Program-made: the position numbers and the translations under genes | Shown: piece after piece, positions 1 through 8,822 of the stretch | Layout: each line of letters starts with the position of its first letter | How positions within the stretch are numbered: position 1 is the first letter of the stretch | Notes under the pieces: model-generated | Database searches by the model: none | Seen by the model: only the letters and a program-made list of their open reading frames with translations | Told to the model about the DNA's origin: nothing | Source of the DNA: Acidobacteriota bacterium | GTDB lineage: Bacteria > Acidobacteriota > Polarisedimenticolia > JBFMGF01 | DNA: 39,646 nucleotides | Reading direction: 5' to 3' | Assembly: GCA_040752675.1 (NCBI GenBank) | Contig: JBFMGF010000118.1 | Location: 1-39,646, forward strand

Positions 1-131
1 CAAGATTCAAACCATTAAAAAGATGGCTTGTGGTTTTAGGAACAGGGAACATTTCAAGACAGCCATTTATTTCCATTGCGGAGGTCTACAACTTTATCCA
101 GTTACCCATTGGAATGTCTGATGAGCCCTTT
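1..131 (+). mobile_element. Probable right end of an insertion sequence
   Basis: The transposase tail stops at 121. The stop codon merges into TGATGAGCCC (119-128). IS elements of this group usually end within a few tens of bases of the transposase stop, with a terminal repeat that begins GGG/GGC when read inward, so an end near 128-131 is plausible. The left end lies outside the window, so neither the matching terminal repeat nor a target-site duplication can be checked. The boundary is an inference. Confidence 0.35.
2..121 (+). CDS. C-terminal end of a transposase (ISL3-like), cut by window edge
   Basis: An open frame enters from the left edge and stops at 119-121 after 39 codons. The peptide contains [18 protein letters not shown] followed by an [13 protein letters not shown]-type ending. 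A lysine/arginine-rich stretch followed by 'GFRN.E.F' and a short hydrophobic tail is typical of the extreme C-terminus of DDE transposases of the ISL3 (IS204/IS1001/IS1165) group. Only the tail is visible, so the family assignment is from recall of this ending and could be wrong. Whether the upstream gene is intact cannot be seen. It is the only mobile-element protein seen in the window and lies just upstream of the duplicated surface-protein genes. Confidence 0.6.
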   Translation, partial: KIQTIKKMACGFRNREHFKTAIYFHCGGLQLYPVTHWNV

Positions 132-177
132 TTGATAATATTTCAATGATTGCTGAATAAGCATAAGTTTACAATTA

Positions 178-202
178 TAAGTCATTGTTTTTAAATGACT
201 TA
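178..202. repeat. Perfect 9-bp inverted repeat upstream of the surface-protein genes
   Basis: TAAGTCATT (178-186) and AATGACTTA (194-202) are exact reverse complements separated by 7 bases. The element sits between the IS end and the putative promoter at 220-249. It could be a regulator binding site or an AT-rich hairpin that ends transcription coming out of the IS. There is no immediate T-tract, so terminator function is doubtful. Confidence 0.5.
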
Positions 203-219
203 CAAGCAGGATTTTAAGC

Positions 220-249
220 TTGACTTTTTTTATTTTAAATGTATATGAA
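220..249 (+). promoter_or_regulatory. Putative sigma70-type promoter for the tandem surface-protein genes
   Basis: TTGACT at 220-225 is a 5/6 match to the -35 consensus. TATGAA at 244-249 follows after 18 bp (or TATATG at 242-247 after 16 bp). Transcription would start near 255, giving an untranslated leader of about 70 nt before the GGAGGAG ribosome binding site at 313-319. The -10 match is only moderate. Confidence 0.4.
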
Positions 250-323
250 ATACTTGCAATTGGTTGGTTACCTTAACCTTCAAATAACCATGGGCTATAG
301 ATGGGCTGACTTGGAGGAGCGTG

Positions 324-2912
324 ATGTCACGTAAGATTAAATCCTGCCTTACTTTTTCTTTATTTTTTATTCTTTTCCTGCCCGCATTCTCGCAAAGCCC
401 TACAATCGAGACTATCATTCCAAATTGGGGGCCTCCCGCAGGAGGTACAGATTTTGTCGTCAAAGGAACGAATTTTAAGAGTGGAGCCAAAGTCTTAATT
501 AACGGAATTGAATGCACTACGATATTTGTAGATCCAGAAACGCTAAATGCAACATCCCCCAACATGGGCACATATGGCATCTATCAGGTCAGAGTCAATA
601 ATCCGGATGGAAAGTATGCGTACAGGAATAGTGCTTTCAGCGCTATTCAGAAGGTATATTACATCGCTGAACCCCCCCGCGGTAATGATTCCAATAACGG
701 GACAAGCCCTTCTACACCGAAGGCAAGCATCCAGAAGCTCATCGATGAAAAAATGGGAGGGAGCAATCCACCCGATGATGGTCCGATAGAGATAAGACTG
801 GAACAGGGAACCTACAAAGAGAATCTCTGGCTGAGGAGAAGAATTATCCTCACCGGCGGATGGTCTACAAACTTTACATCACGGGATCCAGACCAGTACA
901 TAACAATCTTGGACGGCGATTATGATGACATGTGTGCGAGGAGCTGGGGATTTGCCGCTACGATTACGATGGACGGGATCACGATGATCAACGGTCGGAG
1001 GATCCAGTACGGAGGTGCCTACTATTCTCTAGATGATTACTCGACTATAACAAACAATGTGATTGCAGGGAACAGGGCAGAAATGAATGGCGGTGCTATT
1101 TACATGACGTTTAACAACGACATGTATAACACGATCATAAGCAGCAACATCATTGTCGGGAACCGCGCCGATTATCACAATGGCGGAGGCATAGGAATCT
1201 TCCCATACGGGACGTATCCGTACTCCTTCATACCGGATGCAGCTATTTCGAGCAACTATATCGTTGGCAATAAAGCTCGAAGGGGAGGAGGAATCTGGAT
1301 ATATCCCGATTTCAACGAGTATGACAGGGTAAAGATAAAGCATAATCTCATTGTGAAGAACAAGGCGGAGGGGGGCAAAGGAGGTGGAATCCTTCTTGCT
1401 GACGAGACCACCATAAATCTGATAGCCGACGTAAAGAATAACTTGATCAGGAACAATGAAGCAAAGTCTTATGGCGGCGGATTGCTGGTTGATGGAAATG
1501 GCGAGGGGTCCTTCACCATAACTCAGAACACCATAGCAGGAAATAGCGCAAGCTGGTTTGGGGACGGGATCGCAGTTTATGACACAAACACATCGACCTT
1601 CAGCGTCAGGAATTCTATCCTATACTTCAACAATGGTGATGACGTTTATAACGGTCCCGGGACTATATCGATAACCTATTCGGATGTGCAGGAGGGTTTC
1701 ACCGGGAGCGGCAACATCAGCAGTGATCCACTCTTTGCAAGCGGACCGCTGGGGAAGCATTATCTCTCACAGGCAGCGACAGGGGAGCAGGATGTTAACA
1801 GTCCCTGTCTGGACAGCGGGAGCGGGACGGCAAGCGACCAGGTGATGGATTCGCTGACGACGAGGACGGATGAAGTTGGGGATAGTGGTACTGTGGATAT
1901 GGGGTATCACTTCAAGAGTTCAGGGATTCCGACAGATGCGGCGACTCCGAATGTGAGCAGCATAATACCCTCTGGTGTAAATTTCAGGGGAGGGGACTGG
2001 GTGGTGATAAGGGGGAGTGGATTCAGGGAAGGGGTGAGGGTATTCATAGACAATGTGGAATCTAGCGATGTGATTCTGATAACGGAGGGGAAGCTGCTGG
2101 CGGAGGCACCGGCTTCAACTGGAGGGAAGAGGGGGCTGGTGAACGTAGAGGTGAGGAACAGCGGTGGGCAATCAGCGGTAGTGACGGATGGAGTAAGATA
2201 TGCGGATGTGATTCCGCCCAAATGGGATACGACTGTGGGGATTCAATCTGCAACAGATGCAAAAGATTGCAGTTTGGGGATTGTCTTAAAATGGTTCGGG
2301 GCTACAGATACAGATTCTTCTCCCGTTTCTTACAACATCTATAGAACAACTCAGGATCCATTTGATACAACCTCAGATTACAGGTTCATCCCGACAAAGA
2401 AAGCTTATCCAAGCGATCCAGGTGGTTACCGTCCTGCAACATATCTCACGAATGTTCCGGACTTGACCTATTTAGATACGAATGTGTCTAAGAGTGTACA
2501 ATACTGGTATATCGTGGAGGCAATTGATTCTGCGGACAAATATGGAGAAACCCCCAACAGGGAGCTGAACAGCGTTATCAGTACAGAATCGGGGACGATC
2601 CCGACGACAAATTCTTCGGATACGACTCCGCCAGAACCCGTTGGCAATACTTTAAAAGTGACGAAAGGAACCGGTGACAAGATCCACCTTGACTGGATGG
2701 CTTCAGCCGGAGCATTCAAGTATAACATTTACAGAAGCACGGATAAAACCAACGTGGGGAATGCCAGCAACAGGATCACAACCATAACCAACGGCTATAC
2801 AACGGAATACGATGATACTCCTCCGTCAGGCGACATGTTTTTTTATAAGATCAAGGCGACGGATAGCTGCAATCCTTCAGGCAATCCTCCTGGAAACGAA
2901 GCAAATGAGTGA
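324..2912 (+). CDS. Secreted IPT/TIG - beta-helix - FnIII surface protein (paralogue A)
   Basis: An 862-residue predicted extracellular protein of unknown ligand. It opens with a signal peptide (basic residues, hydrophobic stretch, PAFSQS cleavage region). Next are an IPT/TIG immunoglobulin-like domain (about 25-105) and a DUF1565-like start of a parallel beta-helix (YYIAEPPRGNDSNNGT, about 110). The helix rungs repeat 'NN.I.GN.A...GGG' to about 430. The last rung with 'SILYFNN...YSDVQ...ISSDPLF' resembles the choice-of-anchor Q type. A second IPT/TIG follows (about 540-630), then two FnIII-like domains each holding YNIYR (about 635-755 and 770-862). The ATG at 324 is preferred over the adjacent GTG at 321 because GGAGGAG lies 4 nt upstream of it. 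No membrane anchor is visible at the C-terminus. It is followed by a tandem paralogue at 2998. Adhesin or polysaccharide-binding roles are guesses. Confidence 0.85.
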   Translation: MSRKIKSCLTFSLFFILFLPAFSQSPTIETIIPNWGPPAGGTDFVVKGTNFKSGAKVLINGIECTTIFVDPETLNATSPNMGTYGIYQVRVNNPDGKYAYRNSAFSAIQKVYYIAEPPRGNDSNNGTSPSTPKASIQKLIDEKMGGSNPPDDGPIEIRLEQGTYKENLWLRRRIILTGGWSTNFTSRDPDQYITILDGDYDDMCARSWGFAATITMDGITMINGRRIQYGGAYYSLDDYSTITNNVIAGNRAEMNGGAIYMTFNNDMYNTIISSNIIVGNRADYHNGGGIGIFPYGTYPYSFIPDAAISSNYIVGNKARRGGGIWIYPDFNEYDRVKIKHNLIVKNKAEGGKGGGILLADETTINLIADVKNNLIRNNEAKSYGGGLLVDGNGEGSFTITQNTIAGNSASWFGDGIAVYDTNTSTFSVRNSILYFNNGDDVYNGPGTISITYSDVQEGFTGSGNISSDPLFASGPLGKHYLSQAATGEQDVNSPCLDSGSGTASDQVMDSLTTRTDEVGDSGTVDMGYHFKSSGIPTDAATPNVSSIIPSGVNFRGGDWVVIRGSGFREGVRVFIDNVESSDVILITEGKLLAEAPASTGGKRGLVNVEVRNSGGQSAVVTDGVRYADVIPPKWDTTVGIQSATDAKDCSLGIVLKWFGATDTDSSPVSYNIYRTTQDPFDTTSDYRFIPTKKAYPSDPGGYRPATYLTNVPDLTYLDTNVSKSVQYWYIVEAIDSADKYGETPNRELNSVISTESGTIPTTNSSDTTPPEPVGNTLKVTKGTGDKIHLDWMASAGAFKYNIYRSTDKTNVGNASNRITTITNGYTTEYDDTPPSGDMFFYKIKATDSCNPSGNPPGNEANE
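640..796 (+). repeat. Shared patch 1 (copy A) of the tandem paralogues
   Basis: This 157-bp stretch matches 3317-3473 at a constant offset of 2677 bases with a single visible difference (position 695 T versus 3372 C). Identity breaks at 639/3316 on the left and 797/3474 on the right. It encodes the entry into the beta-helix. Sequence on both sides is clearly more divergent. Confidence 0.9.
1607..2278 (+). repeat. Shared patch 2 (copy A): 672-bp block identical to paralogue B
   Basis: By direct reading this block is base-for-base identical to 4284-4955 (offset 2677). Mismatches reappear immediately upstream of 1607 and at 2279. It encodes the last beta-helix rung, the linker and the whole second IPT/TIG domain. 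It is strikingly rich in GGG/GAG-type codons compared with the flanks. Confidence 0.95.
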
Positions 2913-2997
2913 AGGTAAATATTGAACAGGCAAGTAAAGAATGCCTGGACCTCTATGATTTATATCTTCAATGAGAAATGCAAGGTGGAGAGGTAAG

Positions 2998-5550
2998 ATG
3001 AAAATTAAAATAAGATCTTCTTTTTTGTTCATATCCGTGCTGATTCTTCTTGTTTCACTGGTCTATTCACAGACTCCTACCATTGAGACGATCATGCCCA
3101 ACTGGGGCCCACCATCAGGAGGAACCTCATTCACTGTCAAGGGAACGAATTTTAAGAGCGGAGCTACTGTCAGCATAAAAGGGATAGATTGCACAACCAC
3201 CTTCGTTGATGCAGAGACCCTCAATGCCACGTCGCCGAATATGACCACATACGGGATCCATGAAGTAAAAGTAAGAAACACTGATGGAAAGTTTGCGATA
3301 AGAAGCAACGGTTTCTGCGCTATTCAGAAGGTATATTACATCGCTGAACCCCCCCGCGGTAATGATTCCAACAACGGGACAAGCCCTTCTACACCGAAGG
3401 CAAGCATCCAGAAGCTCATCGATGAAAAAATGGGAGGGAGCAATCCACCCGATGATGGTCCGATAGAGATAAGGTTAGAGCAGGGTACTTACAAGGAGAA
3501 TCTATGGCTCAGGAACAGGATCGTTATGACAGGGGGGTGGTCCACCAACTTCACTTCACGTGATGCTGATCAGTACATCACAATCCTGGACGGCGATTAC
3601 GACGACTTGTGTGCTCGGACCTGGGGGACTGGTGCCACGGTTGTCGTAGATGGAATAAGCATGGTCAATGGAAGAAGAGTGGCTTCAGGGGGAGCATTTA
3701 AATCAACCGATGACCATGCCACACTTACGAACAACATCATTGCGGGGAACAGATGCGAAACAAAGGGTGGCGGTGTCTACCTTCTCTTCAACGATAATAT
3801 GGCTAACAGCGCGATCAGCAATAATATCATCGTTGGAAATAGAACGGATCTTCACGATGGTGGAGGAGTCTCTGTCGCGCATTATCAGACATACCTTTAC
3901 GATCTCCTTCCTGACTTCGCTATATCGAGCAACTATATCGTGGGGAACAAGGCGAAAAGGGGCGGAGCCATCCTGATCTACCCTGATTTCCACGAGAGCA
4001 ACAGGGTCCAGATAAAGAATAACGTCATTGTCAGGAACGAAGCAGAAGAGGGAAAGGGCGGTGGGGTTCTCTTTTCCGACGATGCAACTATCTACATAGA
4101 AGCAGATATAAAGAATAATCTCATCAGAGATAATGAGGCAAAAACTTACGGTGGAGGATTGCTTGTGGATTCAGATGGGGAGGGAATCTTCAATATTACG
4201 AACACCACGATGACCGGGAACCGAGCATCCTGGTTTGGTAATGGCCTGACCGTATATGATTCAAACGCTTCCTCAGTAAATACCAGGAATTCTATCCTAT
4301 ACTTCAACAATGGTGATGACGTTTATAACGGTCCCGGGACTATATCGATAACCTATTCGGATGTGCAGGAGGGTTTCACCGGGAGCGGCAACATCAGCAG
4401 TGATCCACTCTTTGCAAGCGGACCGCTGGGGAAGCATTATCTCTCACAGGCAGCGACAGGGGAGCAGGATGTTAACAGTCCCTGTCTGGACAGCGGGAGC
4501 GGGACGGCAAGCGACCAGGTGATGGATTCGCTGACGACGAGGACGGATGAAGTTGGGGATAGTGGTACTGTGGATATGGGGTATCACTTCAAGAGTTCAG
4601 GGATTCCGACAGATGCGGCGACTCCGAATGTGAGCAGCATAATACCCTCTGGTGTAAATTTCAGGGGAGGGGACTGGGTGGTGATAAGGGGGAGTGGATT
4701 CAGGGAAGGGGTGAGGGTATTCATAGACAATGTGGAATCTAGCGATGTGATTCTGATAACGGAGGGGAAGCTGCTGGCGGAGGCACCGGCTTCAACTGGA
4801 GGGAAGAGGGGGCTGGTGAACGTAGAGGTGAGGAACAGCGGTGGGCAATCAGCGGTAGTGACGGATGGAGTAAGATATGCGGATGTGATTCCGCCCAAAT
4901 GGGATACGACTGTGGGGATTCAATCTGCAACAGATGCAAAAGATTGCAGTTTGGGAATCATGTTGAAATGGAATAAGGTTACAGATACGGACTCACCCAA
5001 CGTTTCTTACAACATCTACAGAACGACTTTGAACCCATGGGATTCTACGAACGGGACGCCGTTCATCCCAACCAAAAAGGCTTACACGAGTGATCCTGAT
5101 GGATACCGCCCTGCTACTTACTTGAACAACGTCCCGGATCTTACCTATATGGATGATAATGTCTCCAAGAGTACTAAATACTGGTACATAGTAGAAGCCG
5201 TTGACTCCGCCGATAAGTTCGCTGAAACGCCTAACAGGGATTTAAATAGTGTAATAAGTATTGATGTTACAGCCACAACGAGTACTAATACGACTCCTCC
5301 CGATCCAGTTGGAAATACGTTGAAAGTGACGACTCCCGATAAAGGGGCAACGATTCATCTTGATTGGACCGCTTCCGCCGGTGCTTTTAAATACAATGTG
5401 TACCGCGGCACTGAAAAGAATAATGTGACAACAAAGATCGGGACGACCGCCCATGGATACACGACGGAGTTTGACGACACTCCGAGCGGCGATATTTTCT
5501 ATTATAAGATAAAAGCAGCGGATAGCTGCAACAATGAGGCGAGCGAATAG
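2998..5550 (+). CDS. Secreted IPT/TIG - beta-helix - FnIII surface protein (paralogue B)
   Basis: An 850-residue tandem paralogue of the preceding gene with the same order of parts: signal peptide (MKIKIRSSFLFISVLILLVS, then LVYSQ), IPT/TIG, beta-helix with GGG-rich rungs, second IPT/TIG, and two FnIII-like domains. The ATG at 2998 is chosen over an in-frame ATG at 2971 because it starts directly with a signal peptide and has GGTGGAGAGG just upstream. The 85-bp gap from paralogue A holds a small hairpin (CAGGCA 2927-2932 / TGCCTG 2942-2947) but no T-tract, so co-transcription is likely. The flanking parts differ at many positions, including whole rungs, whereas two internal patches are almost identical to paralogue A. 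The protein has a conserved architecture and an unknown function. Confidence 0.85.
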   Translation: MKIKIRSSFLFISVLILLVSLVYSQTPTIETIMPNWGPPSGGTSFTVKGTNFKSGATVSIKGIDCTTTFVDAETLNATSPNMTTYGIHEVKVRNTDGKFAIRSNGFCAIQKVYYIAEPPRGNDSNNGTSPSTPKASIQKLIDEKMGGSNPPDDGPIEIRLEQGTYKENLWLRNRIVMTGGWSTNFTSRDADQYITILDGDYDDLCARTWGTGATVVVDGISMVNGRRVASGGAFKSTDDHATLTNNIIAGNRCETKGGGVYLLFNDNMANSAISNNIIVGNRTDLHDGGGVSVAHYQTYLYDLLPDFAISSNYIVGNKAKRGGAILIYPDFHESNRVQIKNNVIVRNEAEEGKGGGVLFSDDATIYIEADIKNNLIRDNEAKTYGGGLLVDSDGEGIFNITNTTMTGNRASWFGNGLTVYDSNASSVNTRNSILYFNNGDDVYNGPGTISITYSDVQEGFTGSGNISSDPLFASGPLGKHYLSQAATGEQDVNSPCLDSGSGTASDQVMDSLTTRTDEVGDSGTVDMGYHFKSSGIPTDAATPNVSSIIPSGVNFRGGDWVVIRGSGFREGVRVFIDNVESSDVILITEGKLLAEAPASTGGKRGLVNVEVRNSGGQSAVVTDGVRYADVIPPKWDTTVGIQSATDAKDCSLGIMLKWNKVTDTDSPNVSYNIYRTTLNPWDSTNGTPFIPTKKAYTSDPDGYRPATYLNNVPDLTYMDDNVSKSTKYWYIVEAVDSADKFAETPNRDLNSVISIDVTATTSTNTTPPDPVGNTLKVTTPDKGATIHLDWTASAGAFKYNVYRGTEKNNVTTKIGTTAHGYTTEFDDTPSGDIFYYKIKAADSCNNEASE
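3317..3473 (+). repeat. Shared patch 1 (copy B) of the tandem paralogues
   Basis: Counterpart of 640-796, differing at one base (3372). Both copies keep the same reading frame and the same offset, so no net insertion or deletion separates the two patches in either gene. Confidence 0.9.
4284..4955 (+). repeat. Shared patch 2 (copy B): 672-bp block identical to paralogue A
   Basis: Counterpart of 1607-2278 with no difference found on reading. Sharp edges inside diverged coding sequence point to recent copying by homologous recombination and not to purifying selection, because synonymous positions are also identical. Confidence 0.95.
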
Positions 5551-5770
5551 TACTGCGCATAAGCCTTTAGACGTAGCTCTCTCTTGAAGTAAAGTTCCCC
5601 GCCTTTTTGATTATAGCACCCACTATCATGAACAACCTGCAATGCACATGGCAAGTATCATGTTTCATAAATACATTTGCAACGTCGCTCGATTCTTTCC
5701 ACCGAGGCCAAGCTCCTCGTCCGCGTCCGCCCAGGAGGGCTGCACATCGATATGTTATAATTTTAAAATA

Positions 5771-8728
5771 ATGAAGAAGATTCTTGCGTTACTAATTTTC
5801 GTTCTGATCTTCTATCTTATCTCCGGAGTCAGAATTCTTGATCAGAAGGAATACTTTTATATTCTTGATTCAAGTATTTTCTCTTCAAATCCTCAGATCA
5901 TCAAAACTAAAGTAGGCTACTCCCTCTTCCCCCTTTTATCTATCTATAGGTATGGCAAGCATGAACGAGAAGCCATGCTTGAAAAACTTGAAAAGCCCTT
6001 CATAAGCAGGGAAGGGTCAGAGTTTTTTATCGAAGGTAAGATCGCTTTTGCATTTGACGGGGACAGAATAACGCTTGCGCATCCGCACATCAAGAGCAGG
6101 GGTTACTATCCTGTGGATTCGAGAATCTTCTACGATTCTATGCAGAGAGTCCTTTCAACACTTGTGATGCCAAATCCCGAGATGAGGACGAGATGGTTTC
6201 AGATCTGTATCGAACTGGAAGAGTCCCTCGTTCAGGAAATGAAGGAATTCGGAATAGAGGTCCGCTCTATTAAACTGAACAAGGTATTTTTCAAGAATGA
6301 TTTGAACATCATACAGAAACCGCTCGATGCGAAAATCCTGATCATCGGCCTTGATGGAGCGGACTGGGATATCCTGAATCCCTTGATGGAATCAGGAAGA
6401 CTGCCCAACCTCAAGAAACTGAGGGATCGGGGAAGCTCTGGAAAACTTCTCACAATCAATCCGTCTCTATCTCCAATCGTTTGGACCTCTATGGCAACCG
6501 GGAAGAAACCTGACAAGCATGGAATCATGGATTTCCTTGCCATTGACGAGAGAACGGGCTCAAAAGTCCCGGTAACGAGCAATCTAAGAAGGGTTAGAGC
6601 GATGTGGGGAATCCTTGGAGATCTGGGTATCAAGGTAGGAATCGTGGGATGGTGGGCGACTTGGCCGGCTGAAAGCGTGAATGGTTATATCATTACCGAC
6701 AGAGTTGCATACCAACTTTTTGGCATCTCGTCAAGAGTTGAGTCTGCACAAGGGAAAACATATCCGCCAAGCCTTTACTCGAAAATAGCAACTCTGATTG
6801 TCAGACCGGAAGAAATGACATGGGATGACATCAAAAGATTTTTTGGACCTGAAGCTATGCCTGAAGATTTTGAAGGAGAGAAAGCAAAGCTGATGGAGGA
6901 TTTCAAAACTCTCTATTCCTCAAGTGAGACTTATAGGAAGATCTACCTGTTCCTTGAAGAGAGAACGAATGCGGATCTGGAAGCTGTTTATTTCGAGGGT
7001 ACGGATACCGTCTGCCACCTTTTCATGAGATACAGAAAACCGAGGATCACAGGAGTTACCGATAGGGAGATGAAGATCTTCGGCGACACAATTGACCGCT
7101 ACTACGAGTACATAGATGGAGTCATTGGAGAGATTCTTAGCCGAAAGGACGAGAGCTGGACGATAATCGTATGCTCAGACCATGGATTCAAGGTGGGCGG
7201 AGAGCGGCCGATTACCTATGATGCGAGGATAGATATGGGCAAAGCCGCTTTCTGGCACGAGCGGTACGGTATCCTCATTGCTGCTGGAAAAAATATAAGG
7301 AGAGGAATGCACGTAGAGGAGGGTAGAATTCTCGATCTTCTGCCTACGGTTCTCTCTCTCTATGGACTCCCGGTAGGAGCCGATATGGATGGGCGGACCT
7401 TGATCCAGCTTTTTGATCCGGTTTTTCTCGAAAGGTATCCTGTAAGATTCACGAACTCCTACGAGAGGGAAGTTACCCTTGCCTCTTCAGAGACTCCCAT
7501 TGAATCTGATATGGATCAGGAGATAAGGGAAAAACTTCTATCTCTTGGATACATATCATCCGATAGCGATAATTCATTCAACAATCGTGGTCTGGTTCTC
7601 ATCAACAGAGGAGACTTCAAGGAAGCTATCGAACAGTTCAAAAAGGCCCTTGAGATCAACCCCTCTTTCACGGCGGCCATGACCAACATGGGGATTGCAA
7701 AGATGCACATGAAAGAGCTGGATGGGGCAATCGACATCTTCAAAGAAGTTCTCAGAAGAGAACCGGACAACATGGAAGTGGAGAATTTGCTGGGAAACGT
7801 CTATATGGAAAAAGGAGAACTGCATTCAGCAGAAGAACATTTCAGGATAGCTCTTTCAATCGAACCCCGTTACGCCGATGCCATTAACAGCCTGGGAATT
7901 CTCTATGAAAGGATGGGGCGACTTGAAGAGGCGCTCAAGGAGTATAGAAAGACCATTGAGATCGATCTGGACTATGCGGAAGGTTACAACAATATCGGAA
8001 ACATATGGAAGATGAAAGGATATGATGAAGAGGCCATCCGGTGGTATGAAAAGGCGATCGATGTCGATCCCTTTTTCATCGGCAGTTACAACAACATCGC
8101 TCTTATATATCAGGAGAGTGGGGATCTTAATAAAGCTATTCAGTACTTCAACAAAGCGCTTGAAAGAGCTCCAAACAATGCCATCGTGATGAACAATCTC
8201 GGGAGTCTCTATTTCCACAGAGGTGAGATCAAACCTGCCATGGATATATGGAAAAAGGCAATAGAGATCCAGCCCGGTTATGAATCTCCTTACAACAACC
8301 TTGGAGTGGCCTTGGGGAAGCAGGGGATGTTCGAAGAAGAGATTAAGATGTACCAGAAGGCTCTACAACTCAGGCCGGATTACGTGGATGCCAGGAAGAA
8401 CTTGGGGCTGGCATATTTCCGGAACGGAGAATCTGAAAGAGGACTCCGTGAACTGGACAGGATCGTCCAGAAGGACCCCGGGAACATCAAAATCTGGATT
8501 CTCATGGCAAGAAACTACTTCGAGAGAGAAGAGTATCAAAAGGGACTGTCTCTCATAGAAAAAGCGCTATCGTATGAGTCTCAGAATATCAATCTCTTGA
8601 ATATGGCCGGAGAGGCTTCCGCTTATATTGGCAACAATGAAGAGGCACTTCGATATTTCCAAAAATCGCTTTCCCTGGTTCCAGATCAGAAGAATATCAG
8701 AGTGAGAATCCAATCTCTCTCCCACTAA
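5771..8728 (+). CDS. Membrane-anchored alkaline-phosphatase-superfamily hydrolase with SPFH-like N-terminus and 11 TPRs
   Basis: A 985-residue three-part protein. One transmembrane segment (residues 4-20) is followed by an SPFH/band-7-like region (about 20-180; 'ILDQKEYFYIL' and, near its end, 'EESLVQEMKEFGIEVRSI'). Next comes a hydrolase of the type I phosphodiesterase/AlkP superfamily (about 188-560). Its expected two-metal ligands are all visible: D195 in GLDGADW, candidate nucleophile S234 in PSLSPIVW, D412 and H416 in TDTVCH, D470-H471 in CSDHGF, and H496 in WHE. Residues 605-985 form eleven TPRs. The substrate is unknown; family members act on phosphate mono- or diesters. The start at 5771 is chosen because it opens directly with the membrane segment. 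An in-frame ATG at 5642 would add 43 unlikely residues. No Shine-Dalgarno is visible, and TATAAT at 5756-5761 hints at a very short leader. The 220 bp upstream hold nothing else I recognise. Confidence 0.85.
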   Translation: MKKILALLIFVLIFYLISGVRILDQKEYFYILDSSIFSSNPQIIKTKVGYSLFPLLSIYRYGKHEREAMLEKLEKPFISREGSEFFIEGKIAFAFDGDRITLAHPHIKSRGYYPVDSRIFYDSMQRVLSTLVMPNPEMRTRWFQICIELEESLVQEMKEFGIEVRSIKLNKVFFKNDLNIIQKPLDAKILIIGLDGADWDILNPLMESGRLPNLKKLRDRGSSGKLLTINPSLSPIVWTSMATGKKPDKHGIMDFLAIDERTGSKVPVTSNLRRVRAMWGILGDLGIKVGIVGWWATWPAESVNGYIITDRVAYQLFGISSRVESAQGKTYPPSLYSKIATLIVRPEEMTWDDIKRFFGPEAMPEDFEGEKAKLMEDFKTLYSSSETYRKIYLFLEERTNADLEAVYFEGTDTVCHLFMRYRKPRITGVTDREMKIFGDTIDRYYEYIDGVIGEILSRKDESWTIIVCSDHGFKVGGERPITYDARIDMGKAAFWHERYGILIAAGKNIRRGMHVEEGRILDLLPTVLSLYGLPVGADMDGRTLIQLFDPVFLERYPVRFTNSYEREVTLASSETPIESDMDQEIREKLLSLGYISSDSDNSFNNRGLVLINRGDFKEAIEQFKKALEINPSFTAAMTNMGIAKMHMKELDGAIDIFKEVLRREPDNMEVENLLGNVYMEKGELHSAEEHFRIALSIEPRYADAINSLGILYERMGRLEEALKEYRKTIEIDLDYAEGYNNIGNIWKMKGYDEEAIRWYEKAIDVDPFFIGSYNNIALIYQESGDLNKAIQYFNKALERAPNNAIVMNNLGSLYFHRGEIKPAMDIWKKAIEIQPGYESPYNNLGVALGKQGMFEEEIKMYQKALQLRPDYVDARKNLGLAYFRNGESERGLRELDRIVQKDPGNIKIWILMARNYFEREEYQKGLSLIEKALSYESQNINLLNMAGEASAYIGNNEEALRYFQKSLSLVPDQKNIRVRIQSLSH

Positions 8729-8822
8729 TTCCATTTAAAAAGCTTTTAAGATGCCGGGTTGATAAATACAGTTAATGCAAGAGGCGATATCCTAATTTTA
8801 TAAAATAGAGCGAAGCAAATTT

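Noticed and set aside
2927-2947. Hairpin CAGGCA/TGCCTG between the two surface-protein genes as a terminator.
   Set aside because: The stem is only 6 bp with a 9-base loop and no T-tract follows.
5642-5770. N-terminal extension of the AlkP-TPR protein from the ATG at 5642.
   Set aside because: The added 43 residues are low-complexity and would bury the membrane segment; no ribosome binding site precedes 5642.
8729-8822. AT-rich near-palindrome TTAAAAAGCTTTTAA between convergent genes as a bidirectional terminator.
   Set aside because: The stem contains almost no G/C and is too weak to call.
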